Made by a program: the position numbers and the translations under genes
Notes under the pieces: model-generated
Databases searched by the model: none
What the model was told of the DNA's origin: nothing
The model's input: the letters and a program-made list of their open reading frames with translations, nothing else
Shown: piece after piece, positions 44,214-53,333 of the stretch
Layout of the letters: each line of letters begins with the position of its first letter
How positions within the stretch are numbered: the first letter of the stretch is position 1
Origin: Hymenobacter psoromatis
GTDB taxonomy: Bacteria > Bacteroidota > Bacteroidia > Cytophagales > Hymenobacteraceae
Length of the DNA stretch: 64,000 nt
Direction: 5' to 3'
Assembly (NCBI RefSeq): GCF_020012125.1
Contig: NZ_JAIFAG010000001.1
Span: 1,674,001 to 1,738,000, forward strand

Positions 44214-44891
44214 CTAGTCTACGCTCAGCTTGTAGCCCACCCCGTACAGGGTGCGGATGTAGTTATCGGCCCCGCGTTCCTGAAGCTTTTTGCGCAGGTT
44301 TTTGAGGTGGGTATAAATAAAGTCGAACGAATCGGCGGCATCTACCTGGTCGCCGCAGAGGTGCTCGGCAATAGCCTCCTTGGTAAGCACCCGGCCGGGA
44401 TTGGCCAGCAGGTAGAGCAACAGGTCGTATTCCTTGCGGGTGAGGGTCAGCGGCTCGCCGCGCACCAGCACCTCGTTTTGCTCGGGCCACACCAGCAGGT
44501 CGCGAAACACGATGTGGTGCTGCCCCTGAAACTGCCGCCGCCGGATAATGGCCCGCAGCCGCGCATTCAGTTCCGAGAGGTGAAAAGGCTTTACCAAGTA
44601 GTCGTCGGCCCCCAGGTCGAGGCCGCGCACCCGGTCGTCAAGCCCGTCGCGGGCCGTGAGTACCAGCACGCCGGCCGCCGAGCCTTCGGCCTTCAGCGCC
44701 CGCACCAAATCCAGGCCGTCGCCGTCGGGCAGCGTCAAGTCCAGTAGCACGCAGTCGTAGCGGTAGAGCCTGATTTTTTCGGAAGCCTGGGCAAAATCGA
44801 CGGCTATCTCCACCACGTAGCCGCTCTGGCGCAGGGCCTCCACTACCGTTTGGCGCAGGGCGGCTTCATCTTCAACCAAAAGCAGTTTCAT
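44214..44891 (-). CDS. OmpR/PhoB-family response regulator
   Basis: This 225-residue regulator has a receiver domain (phosphoacceptor D51 in VLLDLTLPDGDG; VLTARDG; KPFHLSEL) and a C-terminal winged helix with LTRKEYDLLLYLLANPGRVLTKEAIAEHL and FIYTHLKNLRKKLQ. I chose the ATG at 44891, directly before KLLLVEDE. It is the first gene of the regulator-kinase-(PAP2) unit. A spaced pair AGAAGTAA/TTACTTCT upstream (44970-45000) could be its binding site. Confidence 0.93.
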   Translation of the reverse strand: MKLLLVEDEAALRQTVVEALRQSGYVVEIAVDFAQASEKIRLYRYDCVLLDLTLPDGDGLDLVRALKAEGSAAGVLVLTARDGLDDRVRGLDLGADDYLVKPFHLSELNARLRAIIRRRQFQGQHHIVFRDLLVWPEQNEVLVRGEPLTLTRKEYDLLLYLLANPGRVLTKEAIAEHLCGDQVDAADSFDFIYTHLKNLRKKLQERGADNYIRTLYGVGYKLSVD

Positions 44892-45218
44892 CGGCAACCA
44901 GGGGGTAGGGCGACCGCAAAGCAACCGCTCAATTCTGAAGTAATTCTAGCGCCCGTGCCAGGTGAGAAGTAATCGACTGGATGTCTGGTTTACTTCTGGT
45001 ATATAGTGCGGTAGTCGGGCCCGGCGCTGCCAGCTCACCAAAGTCAACCTTATGCCCGGTCAGAAACAGCGCCTGCTCACCCAACAGCAGTCCGATTTTG
45101 GCACCTATCTTCACCAGGTAAGAAACAGGCTAGCAGCCCCGAAGCCAAATTTTCCGCCAGCCAATGCGGGAAATAATGGCGGCGCGCCCGCCTCAAAACC
45201 TTCCAATTCCCACCCGCC
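44892..45218. other. 327-base divergent gap between response regulator and GH127 gene
   Basis: It contains the inverted pair AGAAGTAA..TTACTTCT near 44970-45000 and AATTCTAGC nearby. No operator of the susC type and no small gene could be supported. Confidence 0.45.
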
Positions 45219-47270
45219 ATGCCTTCCACCAAGTCCCTTCTGCTGGCCCTTAGCCTGAGCGCGACCCTGCCTGCCGCTGCTCAGAAGCTGGATTATCCCA
45301 TTCAGGCCGTGCCGTTTACACAAGTAAAGCTCACGGATAGCTTCTGGCTGCCGCGCCTCAAAACGAATACGGACGTGACCATTCCGGCGTCGTTTGCGCG
45401 CTGCGAAAGCACCAACCGGGTGAAGAATTTTGAGCTGGCGGCGGCCCATCAGGGCGAGTTCGCCACCAAATTTCCCTTCGACGATACCGACATCTACAAG
45501 ACCATCGAGGGCGCGTCGTACTCGCTCAGCGTGTACCCCGATGCCAAGCTGTCGGCCTACTTGGATGAGCTGATTGCGAAGGTCGGCGCGGCCCAGGAGC
45601 CCGACGGCTACCTCTACACGGCCCGCACCATCGACCCCGCGCATCCGCACCCGTGGTCCGGCCCCACGCGCTGGAGCCAGGAGCGCGATGCCAGCCACGA
45701 GCTCTACGATGCCGGCCACCTCTACGAGGCCGCCGTGGCGCACTACGAGGCCACGGGCAAGAAAACCTTGCTCCACATCGCCCTTAAAAACGCCGATTTG
45801 GTGTGCTCGGTGTTTGGCCCCGGCAAGCTGCGCGTGGCCCCCGGCCACGAAATCGTGGAGATGGGCCTCGTGAAGCTCTACCGCGTCACGGGCAAGCCCG
45901 AATACCTGCGCACGGCCAAATTTTTCCTCGACGCCCGCGGCCACTACCCCGGCTACGACTCCAAGAGTCCCGATACCTGGAAAAATGGCTCCTACTGGCA
46001 AGACGATAAGCCCGTGGTGGCCCAAACCGAGGCCGAAGGCCACGCCGTGCGCGCCGAGTACCTGTACTCGGCGATGACCGACGTGGCTGCCCTCACCGGC
46101 GATAAGCAGCTGCTGGCGGCCGTCGATACCATCTGGAACAACCTGGTAGCCAAGAAGATGTACGTGACCGGCGGCACCGGCGCGGTGCCCGGTGGCGAGC
46201 GCTTCGGGGCCAACTACGAGCTGCCCAACACCACGGCCTACAACGAAACCTGCGCCTCGGTGGCCGACGTGTTCTGGAACGAGCGCATGTTTCAGCTGCA
46301 CGGCGACGCCAAGTATATCGACGTGCTGGAGAAGGTGTTGTATAACGGCCTGATTTCGGGGGTAGGGCTCGATGGCAAATCGTTTTTTTACAGCAATGCC
46401 ATGCAGATAAAAAGCTCAGCCAGCTTTCCGCAGACCGAGCCGGCGCGGGCGGGCTGGTTTGAGTGCTCGTGCTGCCCCACCAACCTGGCCCGCCTCATGC
46501 CCGCGCTGCCCGGCTACGTCTACGCCGAGCGGGGTAGGGCCTTGTACGCCAACCTGTTCGTGAGTGGCAAGGCTAGCCTTACGGTGAACAAGCAGCCGGT
46601 GCAGCTCACGCAGGAAAACAACTATCCCTGGGATGGCGACCTGAAATTCACGGTAGACCCGGCCAAGTCAACCGCCGATTTTGACCTGCTGGTGCGCATC
46701 CCCGGCTGGGCCCGCAACGAGGCCATGCCGTCTAATTTGTACACCTTCGAGCAGCCCTCGGCCGAGCGGGCCACCATCAAAATCAACGGCAAGCTGGTTG
46801 CCTACCCCCTGCAAAATGGCTATGCCGTACTCAGCCGCAAGTGGCACAAGCACGACGTGGTAGAAGTGAATCTGTCACTGGAAGTGCGCCGCGTGCACGC
46901 CAACCCGCTCGTGAAAGACGACCTGGGTAAGGTAGCCCTGCAGCGCGGCCCGGTGATGTACTGCGCCGAGTGGGCCGACAATAACGGCAAAACCAGCAAC
47001 ATCGTGGTGCCGACCGGCACCACCTTCGCGGCCAGCTACCAGCCGCAGCTGCTGCACGGCGTGGAAACGCTCACGGCCACCGTGCCCGTGGTGCTGGTCG
47101 CTGCCAATGGCACGAGCGTAAGCACCACGCCGCGCACGCTGCTGGCCATTCCGTACTACGCCTGGGCCAACCGCGGCAAGGGCGAAATGACGGTTTGGTT
47201 TCCCTCAACCCTCACCAACCTCGACCTAATCAGCGAGCCCGCCACGGCCGAGGTGACCGAGCAGAAATAG
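45219..47270 (+). CDS. GH127 beta-L-arabinofuranosidase
   Basis: This 683-residue enzyme has a signal peptide (about 1-22) and an (alpha/alpha)6 barrel followed by beta domains. Residues E343 and C345 (YNETCAS) and C418/C419 (ECSCCPTN) match the Glu and Cys zinc site of GH127, in which the last Cys is the nucleophile. GH127 removes beta-linked arabinofuranose from hydroxyproline-rich proteins or pectic side chains. It would supply arabinose to the araBDA pathway at 18-22 kb. The gene is intact, and the MFS gene lies next to it in opposite orientation. Confidence 0.94.
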   Translation: MPSTKSLLLALSLSATLPAAAQKLDYPIQAVPFTQVKLTDSFWLPRLKTNTDVTIPASFARCESTNRVKNFELAAAHQGEFATKFPFDDTDIYKTIEGASYSLSVYPDAKLSAYLDELIAKVGAAQEPDGYLYTARTIDPAHPHPWSGPTRWSQERDASHELYDAGHLYEAAVAHYEATGKKTLLHIALKNADLVCSVFGPGKLRVAPGHEIVEMGLVKLYRVTGKPEYLRTAKFFLDARGHYPGYDSKSPDTWKNGSYWQDDKPVVAQTEAEGHAVRAEYLYSAMTDVAALTGDKQLLAAVDTIWNNLVAKKMYVTGGTGAVPGGERFGANYELPNTTAYNETCASVADVFWNERMFQLHGDAKYIDVLEKVLYNGLISGVGLDGKSFFYSNAMQIKSSASFPQTEPARAGWFECSCCPTNLARLMPALPGYVYAERGRALYANLFVSGKASLTVNKQPVQLTQENNYPWDGDLKFTVDPAKSTADFDLLVRIPGWARNEAMPSNLYTFEQPSAERATIKINGKLVAYPLQNGYAVLSRKWHKHDVVEVNLSLEVRRVHANPLVKDDLGKVALQRGPVMYCAEWADNNGKTSNIVVPTGTTFAASYQPQLLHGVETLTATVPVVLVAANGTSVSTTPRTLLAIPYYAWANRGKGEMTVWFPSTLTNLDLISEPATAEVTEQK

Positions 47271-47289
47271 GGGGGTAGGGCCGCCCGGC

Positions 47290-48450
47290 TTATCCCGCCG
47301 CCGGCACCGCCCGCACCGGCACGGGGTTGGGCAGCGAGGCCAGCACGCCGATGCCCGCCGCCACGAGGGCCACCATTCCAAAGGCCACCCGCAGCGTGAA
47401 AAGCTGCGCCAAAAAGCCAATCAGTGGCGGCCCCAGCAAAAAGCCCAGGAAGCCGATGGTCGAAACCAGCGCCAGCGCCACGCCCGGCGACACCGACGTG
47501 GCCCGTCCCGCCGCGCTGTACGAAAGCGGCACCACCGACGCAATGCCGAAGCCAATGAGCAGGAAGCCGCCCACCGCCGGCACCAGGTGGGGTAGGCCCA
47601 CCGCCAAAGTCAAGCCGCTCACAATGAGAGCGCTGCTGAGTTGCAGCATCCGCATCGAGCCAAAGCGGTGGGTGAAATAGTCGCTCAGAAAGCGGCCCAG
47701 CGCCATGGTGCTCATGCAGGCCACGTAGCCCGCCGTCACCAGGTCCGCGTCGGGCCGCACCACTTTCTGGAAATACACGCCCGCCCAGTCAAACATCGCG
47801 CCCTCGCTCATCATGCCGCAGAACGCGATGAGCCCGATGCGCAGCAGATAGGGGTCGGGCTTGCGCAGGCTCAGGCCGGTCGTTTGGCCGCCCACGTCCT
47901 CGCGCAGCGTGTCGCCGTAGGCCCAGGCCGCAATGCCCAGGCACACGCCCAGCACCAGCAAAAAATGGTGCAGCGGCGGCTGATGCAAGCCAATGAGCAG
48001 CGTGCCCAGCGCCCCACCCAGAAACCCCGCCAGGCTCCAGAGTCCGTGAAAGGAACCCATGATGGGCTTGCCGTAAAACTGCTGCACGCCAATGGCTTGC
48101 GTGTTCACCGAAATGTTGAGCAGGTTGCCTGCCAACCCAAACAGCGCCAGCGCCGGGGCCAGCGTCCAGAAGCTGCCCGCCCAGCCCAGCAGCGGCAAAA
48201 AGCAGGCGTAGAGTACCGACGCCAGCAGCACCGTGCGTCGGCTGCCCCAAGTCGAAACCAGCCAGCCCGCCAGCGGCAGCGACACCAATGAGCCCGCCGG
48301 AATAGCCAGCAGCAGCTGCCCCAGCTGCCCCGAGTTCATGCCCAGCTTGGCGCTGATATCGGGAATGCGCGAAGCCCAGCTCGCAAAGCACAGGCCGGGC
48401 AGGAAAAAGAAGGCGCTCACCGCCACCCGGCTCCTCGTAATTGCCGTCAT
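47290..48450 (-). CDS. MFS transporter (YbjJ-like)
   Basis: This 386-residue twelve-helix major facilitator starts with FFFLPGLCFASWASRIPDI, close to the YbjJ-type N-terminus. GSRRTVLLASVLYA is the loop after TM2, and a second half contains FCGMMSEGAMFDWAGVYF. It probably transports a sugar or related solute across the inner membrane. Its position between GH127 and the GH43/transaldolase genes suggests arabinose or arabino-oligosaccharide import. The substrate is inference. Confidence 0.82.
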   Translation of the reverse strand: MTAITRSRVAVSAFFFLPGLCFASWASRIPDISAKLGMNSGQLGQLLLAIPAGSLVSLPLAGWLVSTWGSRRTVLLASVLYACFLPLLGWAGSFWTLAPALALFGLAGNLLNISVNTQAIGVQQFYGKPIMGSFHGLWSLAGFLGGALGTLLIGLHQPPLHHFLLVLGVCLGIAAWAYGDTLREDVGGQTTGLSLRKPDPYLLRIGLIAFCGMMSEGAMFDWAGVYFQKVVRPDADLVTAGYVACMSTMALGRFLSDYFTHRFGSMRMLQLSSALIVSGLTLAVGLPHLVPAVGGFLLIGFGIASVVPLSYSAAGRATSVSPGVALALVSTIGFLGFLLGPPLIGFLAQLFTLRVAFGMVALVAAGIGVLASLPNPVPVRAVPAAG

Positions 48451-48593
48451 AAAGCTAAAAACTGTCGTCTACTATCAAAATTACCGCCGCTTGCCCACTG
48501 CGGTCCACTAAAATACCCACCCGAGTCACGCCCGGCCAGGTGGCTAAGGGTAGTTCGGGTGGGCAGCAGGCAGGGCGAAGAGGCTTCTACGGA

Positions 48594-49492
48594 TTACTTG
48601 GCGGGTAGTACGCCCTCGGTCGTCATTTGCACGCGCTTGAGCGTGCCATCTTTGTTATAATGCAGATAATCAATGCACACCGAGCGCCGAAAGCTGCCGC
48701 CGCCGGCATTTGCCCCGCCGTTGTGGTAGATGAAATACGACTTGCCCTTGAAGTCGATAATCGCCTGGTGGTTGGTATTTGAGTTGCCGGCCAGCTCGTT
48801 CAGAATGCCCTTATACACCCACGGCCCGTCGAGGCTGCGGCTCATGGCGTAGGCAATCTTTTCGGGAAATTCGGTGGCGTAGCTCAGGTAATACCAGCCG
48901 TTGTGCTCATGCACCCAGGGCGCCTCGGTGTAGCGCGGCAGCCCGCTCACGGTCTGGATGGGGCCGGCCAGCTCGGTCATGTTGGGCTTGAGCTTGGCGT
49001 AGTAGCAGGCCGTATTGCCCCAAAATAAATAGGCCTGGCCTTTCTTATCCATAATCACCGTCGGGTCAATATCATCCCAGCTGATGCTGGCCGCCTTGGT
49101 CATGTCGTTGGTAATCAGGGCTGAACCCCGCGCATCTACCAGTAAAACTTGCCGTTGCGCGCAATCACCTGCGAGGCCCACGCATCGTCCTTGGCCCAGG
49201 CAAAGTCGCTGACTTTCAGCGGCACCGGGTGCTCGGTCCAGGTGACCATATCCGTCGAGGAAAAGCACAGCCAGTCGTGCATCACGTAGCGCTCCTGCGG
49301 TGCGGGCGCTTCGTCGTGGCCGGTGTAGAGGTACACCGTGCCGCCCTGCACCAACGCCGCCGGGTCGGCCGTGTACTTGTTTCGGATGATGGGGTTGCCG
49401 CCCGGCGGGGGGGTAGGGGCCTGCGCCCACGCCGCGCCAACGGCCAGCCACAGCCCGAAAACGCTAGATAAGTAAGTAAAGTAAATTCTCAT
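48594..49492 (-). pseudogene. Decayed GH43 family glycoside hydrolase
   Basis: Two open frames encode one GH43 protein. The N-terminal part (49136-49492) has a signal peptide and the first catalytic Asp (KYTADPAAL), and ends at a stop right after NGKFYW. The C-terminal part, in another frame from about 49140 to 48594, has the second Asp (DIDPTV) and the Glu (RYTEAPW). About 25 family residues between NGKFYW and DARGSALITNDMTK are missing, so an internal deletion, not just an indel, broke the gene. Originally it was a secreted xylosidase/arabinofuranosidase-type GH43. Confidence 0.8.
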
Positions 49493-49531
49493 AGAGGGGT
49501 AGGAACTAGCTGTTCAATAGTTGTTTATAAG

Positions 49532-49638
49532 AAAGAACGTCATGCTGAGCTTGCCGAAGCATCTCTGCCACGCCGTCCGGGTTACTAATCCAAGCGGCGT
49601 GGCAGAGATGCTTTGGCAAGCTCAGCATGACGTTCTTT
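49532..49638. repeat. Long inverted repeat, family B, before the transaldolase stop
   Basis: AAAGAACGTCATGCTGAGCT.. (49532-49574) pairs with 49596-49638 at 42 of 43 positions. It lies between the start of the decayed GH43 gene and the end of the transaldolase gene, both on the minus strand, and probably terminates transaldolase transcripts. Confidence 0.85.
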
Positions 49639-49655
49639 TAGTCAACTGAGAGAGA

Positions 49656-50798
49656 CTACGCGGGCTGCTTGGCCGCGCCGGCCGCGGTCTGACGCTTCTT
49701 CTCCACCGAGTCAATCAGCTTGCCGAAGGGCTCAATAAATTTCTGCACGCCTTCTTTTTCAAGCTGTTCCGTCTGCGCATCGAGGTCGATACCAACTTTG
49801 GGCAGGTCGGCCAGTACTTTTTTAGCCTGGTCGAGGCCCTGCTCCAGGGTATCGGCCGGCTTGCCGCGCTCCTTGAAAATGGCCATCGTCTCGACCGGCA
49901 CCGTATCCACGGTTTTCGGGCCGATGAGGCCTTCCACGTACTTCAGGTCGTCATATTTGGGGTTTTTGTTGCCGGTGCTGGCCCACAGCAGGCGTTGCGT
50001 GTGTGCGCCTTTGTCGGCCAACGCCTGCCAGCGCGGCCCGGCAAAAATTTCCTTGTACAGCTGGTACGCCACCTTGGCGCTAGCAATGGCCACCTCGCCA
50101 ATCAGCGGCTGCGCCAGCTGCGCTTTGTCGCCGCCCGCGGCCACAATTTTATCCAGCTGCGGGTCAATCAGCACGTCAATGCGGCTCAGGAAGAAGCTGG
50201 CTACCGAGTCGATGCGGGCCAGCGGCTGGCCGGCTTTCACCCGGTCTTCGAGGCCCGAAATGAATGCCTCGGCCACCGCCTTGTAGCGGTCCAGCCCAAA
50301 AATCAGCGTCACATTGATGTTAATGCCTTCCGAGATGAGCGTGCGAATGGCGGGTAGGCCTTCGAGCGTGGCGGGCACTTTTATCATCACGTTGGGCCGG
50401 TCCACGGCCTTCCACAGCTGGCGGCCTTCGGCGATGGTACCCTGGGTGTCATTGGCTAGCTTGGGCGACACTTCCAGGCTCACGTAGCCGTCGCTGGAGT
50501 TGTCGTGGCTGTCATAAAGCCCCTTAAACAAGTCGCAGGCGGCCTGCACGTCGGCCACGGCCAGGCCCATGTAGATATCATCGGCCGACTTGCCCTGCCG
50601 GGCCTGCTCCTTAATGGTATCATCGTAGTCGGCGCTGCCGCCGATGGCCTTCTCAAAAATGGCGGGGTTCGAGGTCACGCCGCGCAGGGCGTCCTCGTCG
50701 ATGCGCTTCTTCAGCTCACCATTCTGCAAAACTTTGCGGCTGATAAAGTCGAGCCACAGGCTCTGGTCGAAGCGGCGAATGTCAACTAACGGGTTCAT
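49656..50798 (-). CDS. tal: Transaldolase
   Basis: This 380-residue transaldolase of the long type transfers a dihydroxyacetone unit in the pentose phosphate pathway. It has GVTSNPAIFEKAI, the Schiff-base Lys in VMIKVPAT, GININVTLIFGLDRY, and LWASTGNKNPKYDDLKYVEGLIG. In this setting it processes the xylulose-5-phosphate made by AraB/AraD from arabinose. It is placed between two GH43 genes, on the same strand as the intact one, so co-regulation by the adjacent LacI protein is possible. Confidence 0.95.
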   Translation of the reverse strand: MNPLVDIRRFDQSLWLDFISRKVLQNGELKKRIDEDALRGVTSNPAIFEKAIGGSADYDDTIKEQARQGKSADDIYMGLAVADVQAACDLFKGLYDSHDNSSDGYVSLEVSPKLANDTQGTIAEGRQLWKAVDRPNVMIKVPATLEGLPAIRTLISEGININVTLIFGLDRYKAVAEAFISGLEDRVKAGQPLARIDSVASFFLSRIDVLIDPQLDKIVAAGGDKAQLAQPLIGEVAIASAKVAYQLYKEIFAGPRWQALADKGAHTQRLLWASTGNKNPKYDDLKYVEGLIGPKTVDTVPVETMAIFKERGKPADTLEQGLDQAKKVLADLPKVGIDLDAQTEQLEKEGVQKFIEPFGKLIDSVEKKRQTAAGAAKQPA

Positions 50799-50920
50799 GG
50801 TTGGGGGAGCTTGGGTGAAACGAAGGGGGTAGCGGCCTCGAATCAGCGGGCCGGCTGCATAGTTACTACGTACGTTCCAACAGTTTGGGCGGGGGTAGGG
50901 TTAAGCTTGGCCAACAAACG

Positions 50921-51904
50921 CTAGGGTTTGCGCACGGTGGGCCAGCCGGTGGGACTCCAGGCCAGCGGCTCGATGCGCAGCTTGGGCCGGCCGCGGTCGT
51001 GGGCATCGTAGCCGTGAAATATCAGGTAATCAACCTTATCGAAAGTGGCTACGGCGTTGTGGCCCACGCCGTACCAGTCGGCATCGCCCTGCAACACCAG
51101 CGTGCCGCCGCCCTGCTCCATCGCCGTGCCGGCCTCGTCGAGGTAGGGGCCCGTCACGGCGCGGGCGCGGCCCACCATCATTTTATACGTGCTCTGCGGC
51201 CCCCGGCAGCAGTAATCAAACGACACGAAAAGATAATAATAGTCGCCGCGCCGGAAGACAAACGGCCCCTCAATGGCCCCGTCGCCGGGCAGCGAGTCGG
51301 TGAGCGCGGCGTTGCGCGGGCGGCGGGCCAGCGTGCGCCATTGCTGCGGCTCGGCCGGCCCCGTGAGGTCGGGCCGCAATTGCACCAGCTTAATGCCGTT
51401 CCAGAACGAGCCGAACGTGAGCCAGGGCGTGCCCTTGTCGTCGCGCACCAGGTTGGGGTCTATGGTATTCCACATATCGCGGCCGGGCACCGACTCCAGC
51501 ACCGCCCCGTGGTCCACCCACTTAAAGTCTTTGGCCTTGGAATCCAGGGTTTTATTAGTGGCCAGTCCGATGGCCGAGCGGTTTTTGCCGAACGTCGAAA
51601 CCGAATAAAACAGGCTGTATTGCCCGTCGTGGTACGAGATATCGGGTGCCCAGATGTGGTCCTTAAAGCCCGGCACGTCGTGCTGCGCCCAGGCCGGGGG
51701 GGTAGCGAACACGGGTGGCTCGGCTGTCCAGTGCTGCCGGTCGGGCGACGACCACACCGTGATACCGTTGCCGGTGCCAAACAGGTAGTATGTATCGCCC
51801 TGGCGCGTCAGCACCGGGTCGTGGATGGGGATGGCGGGTGGGAGAGTCTGAGCGCCGGCGGGCAGGCCAGCCGCCAGCAGGATAGCCAAAGCGAAGTTTT
51901 TCAT
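50921..51904 (-). CDS. GH43 arabinanase-type hydrolase
   Basis: This 327-residue single-domain GH43 enzyme has a signal peptide (about 1-19) and the triad Asp29 (IPIHDPVL), Asp in TIDPNL and Glu in GAIEGPF. DHIWAPDISYH and CCRGPQSTYKM resemble endo-arabinanases. It lacks the lectin and sorting domains of the paralogue at 15293-16975, so it is probably periplasmic. An operator-like palindrome (51918-51937) lies just before its start, and it is divergent from the LacI regulator. Confidence 0.92.
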   Translation of the reverse strand: MKNFALAILLAAGLPAGAQTLPPAIPIHDPVLTRQGDTYYLFGTGNGITVWSSPDRQHWTAEPPVFATPPAWAQHDVPGFKDHIWAPDISYHDGQYSLFYSVSTFGKNRSAIGLATNKTLDSKAKDFKWVDHGAVLESVPGRDMWNTIDPNLVRDDKGTPWLTFGSFWNGIKLVQLRPDLTGPAEPQQWRTLARRPRNAALTDSLPGDGAIEGPFVFRRGDYYYLFVSFDYCCRGPQSTYKMMVGRARAVTGPYLDEAGTAMEQGGGTLVLQGDADWYGVGHNAVATFDKVDYLIFHGYDAHDRGRPKLRIEPLAWSPTGWPTVRKP

Positions 51905-51917
51905 TACCAGGATTCGA

Positions 51918-51937
51918 TTACATAATCGATTGTGTAA
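51918..51937. promoter_or_regulatory. LacI-type operator upstream of GH43
   Basis: TTACATAATCGATTGTGTAA matches the susC palindrome (10328-10347) at 19 of 20 positions. It begins 13 bases upstream of the GH43 start, in the divergent gap shared with lacI. Confidence 0.7.
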
Positions 51938-52045
51938 ATCGTCGTCAAGTACGACATTTTTCGTGGCATTTTCACGCCGCTAACCCACATAACAGGTCGA
52001 AAAAGTAAGTGTTCTAGTTTAAATCCTTGCTGAGCTTAAGCAAAC

Positions 52046-52065
52046 ATGCGCAAACGTTTGTGTAT
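52046..52065. promoter_or_regulatory. Second LacI-type operator, upstream of the lacI-type gene
   Basis: ATGCGCAAACGTTTGTGTAT keeps the CG centre and the TTGTGTA half, matching the susC palindrome at 14 of 20 positions. It is 128 bases from the site at 51918 (centre to centre) and 174 bases before the regulator start, in a position for autorepression. Confidence 0.5.
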
Positions 52066-52239
52066 TTCTTCGGCTAAAGTTGATTTCCTGCCTAAAAACC
52101 AGGTAGCGAGTAGGCTTTTTACTTTAGCCCCAGCTAAGCAATATATCACCGCCTGCCACCGCTACATACACTGGTTTAGCCTAAATTTGTCGGGATGCCC
52201 GCCCAGGTTAGTCTGGGTAAGGGGCTGATTATTCTCCGA

Positions 52240-53304
52240 ATGGGTTCCCCCAAAAAACAAACGCCGGGCGCTGCCCCGCCCGCCGTTTCGATGGCCGACC
52301 TGGCCCGCGAGCTGGGCGTGTCGATGACCACTATTTCGCGCGCCCTCAGCGACCACCACAGCATTGGGGCCGCCACCAAGCAGCGCGTGCTCAAGCTGGC
52401 CAAGAAGCTCAACTACCAGCCCAATCACCTCGCCGCCGCCCTGCGCAAAGGCCAGAGCCGGTTACTGGGGGTAGTGGTGCCGTACATCGAAGGGAAGTTC
52501 TTTCCCTCTGTTATTCAAGGGATTGAGCAGGCCGCCAGCAAGGCTGGCTTCAGCGTCATCGTGTGCCAGTCGCACGAAGACGTGCAGTTAGAGCGCCGCA
52601 ACGTCGAGACGCTGCTCAACGCCCAGGTGGCCGGCGTGCTGGTATCGCTGGCCCGCAACACCCAGGACTACCACCACTTCGACAAAGTGCGCAGTCGGGG
52701 CGTGCCGCTGGTGTTTTTTGACCGTATTCCGGCCGGCGAGCAGGTCAATTCGGTAGTACTTAATGACCGCGACGGTGCCTTCCAGGCTACGCGCCACCTG
52801 CTGGAGCAGGGCTGCCGCCGCATTGCCCACCTGGCCGGCCCCGCGCACCTCAATATCTACCAGCACCGCCGCCAGGGCTACCTAGACGCGCTGGCCGCCT
52901 ACGACATCGCCCCCGACGAATCGCTGATTATCCGCTCCGACATGAGCCTGGAAGACGGCAGCCAGGCCATGCGCCAGCTGCTGGCCCTCGCTAATCCCAT
53001 CGATGCCGTGTTCGCGGCCGGCGACTCGGCCATCCTGGGCGCGCTCCAGGTGCTGAAGGCCCAAGGTATCCGCGTGCCGCAGGATATTGCCCTGGCCGGC
53101 TTCAGCAACGAGTTTTTCACGGCCATCACCGAGCCCCAGCTCACCTCCGTAGACCAGCGCTGCGAGGAAATGGGCCAGGCCGCCGTGCGCCTATTCCTGG
53201 AGCTGGCCGCCGCCCCCGATGCGCCCTTCCTGCAGCGCCAGGTGGTGCTCCAGCCCGAGCTGTTCGTGCGCGAGTCGTCGCGCCAGGGCGAGGGGGTAGG
53301 GTAG
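52240..53304 (+). CDS. LacI-family transcriptional regulator
   Basis: This 354-residue regulator has an N-terminal helix-turn-helix (SMADLARELGVSMTTISRAL) and a hinge helix (NYQPNHLAAALRKG). A periplasmic-binding-like sugar-sensing domain from about residue 75 follows (LLGVVVPYIEGKFFPSVIQGIEQAA; LVFFDRI; AVFAAGDSAILGAL). The ATG at 52240 is preferred over one 45 bases upstream because the HTH then starts near residue 17. Divergent from a GH43 gene with two candidate operators between them, it probably senses arabinose or an arabino-oligosaccharide and represses the regulon. It replaces the hybrid two-component sensor usual for arabinan loci in gut Bacteroides. Confidence 0.94.
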   Translation: MGSPKKQTPGAAPPAVSMADLARELGVSMTTISRALSDHHSIGAATKQRVLKLAKKLNYQPNHLAAALRKGQSRLLGVVVPYIEGKFFPSVIQGIEQAASKAGFSVIVCQSHEDVQLERRNVETLLNAQVAGVLVSLARNTQDYHHFDKVRSRGVPLVFFDRIPAGEQVNSVVLNDRDGAFQATRHLLEQGCRRIAHLAGPAHLNIYQHRRQGYLDALAAYDIAPDESLIIRSDMSLEDGSQAMRQLLALANPIDAVFAAGDSAILGALQVLKAQGIRVPQDIALAGFSNEFFTAITEPQLTSVDQRCEEMGQAAVRLFLELAAAPDAPFLQRQVVLQPELFVRESSRQGEGVG

Positions 53305-53333
53305 TTTTGGGAGGGCGACTACACCAGCAGGGT

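Noticed and set aside
45052..45258. A 68-codon frame ahead of GH127
   Set aside because: Pro/Ser-rich peptide without a family, overlapping the GH127 signal-peptide codons in another frame.
47641..48291. A 216-codon frame opposite the MFS gene
   Set aside because: It is a His/Gln/Arg-rich mirror of the transporter coding strand, a common artefact in GC-rich DNA.
52046..52228. A 60-codon open frame between GH43 and lacI
   Set aside because: It begins inside an operator candidate and overlaps the lacI leader; the peptide has no recognisable domain.
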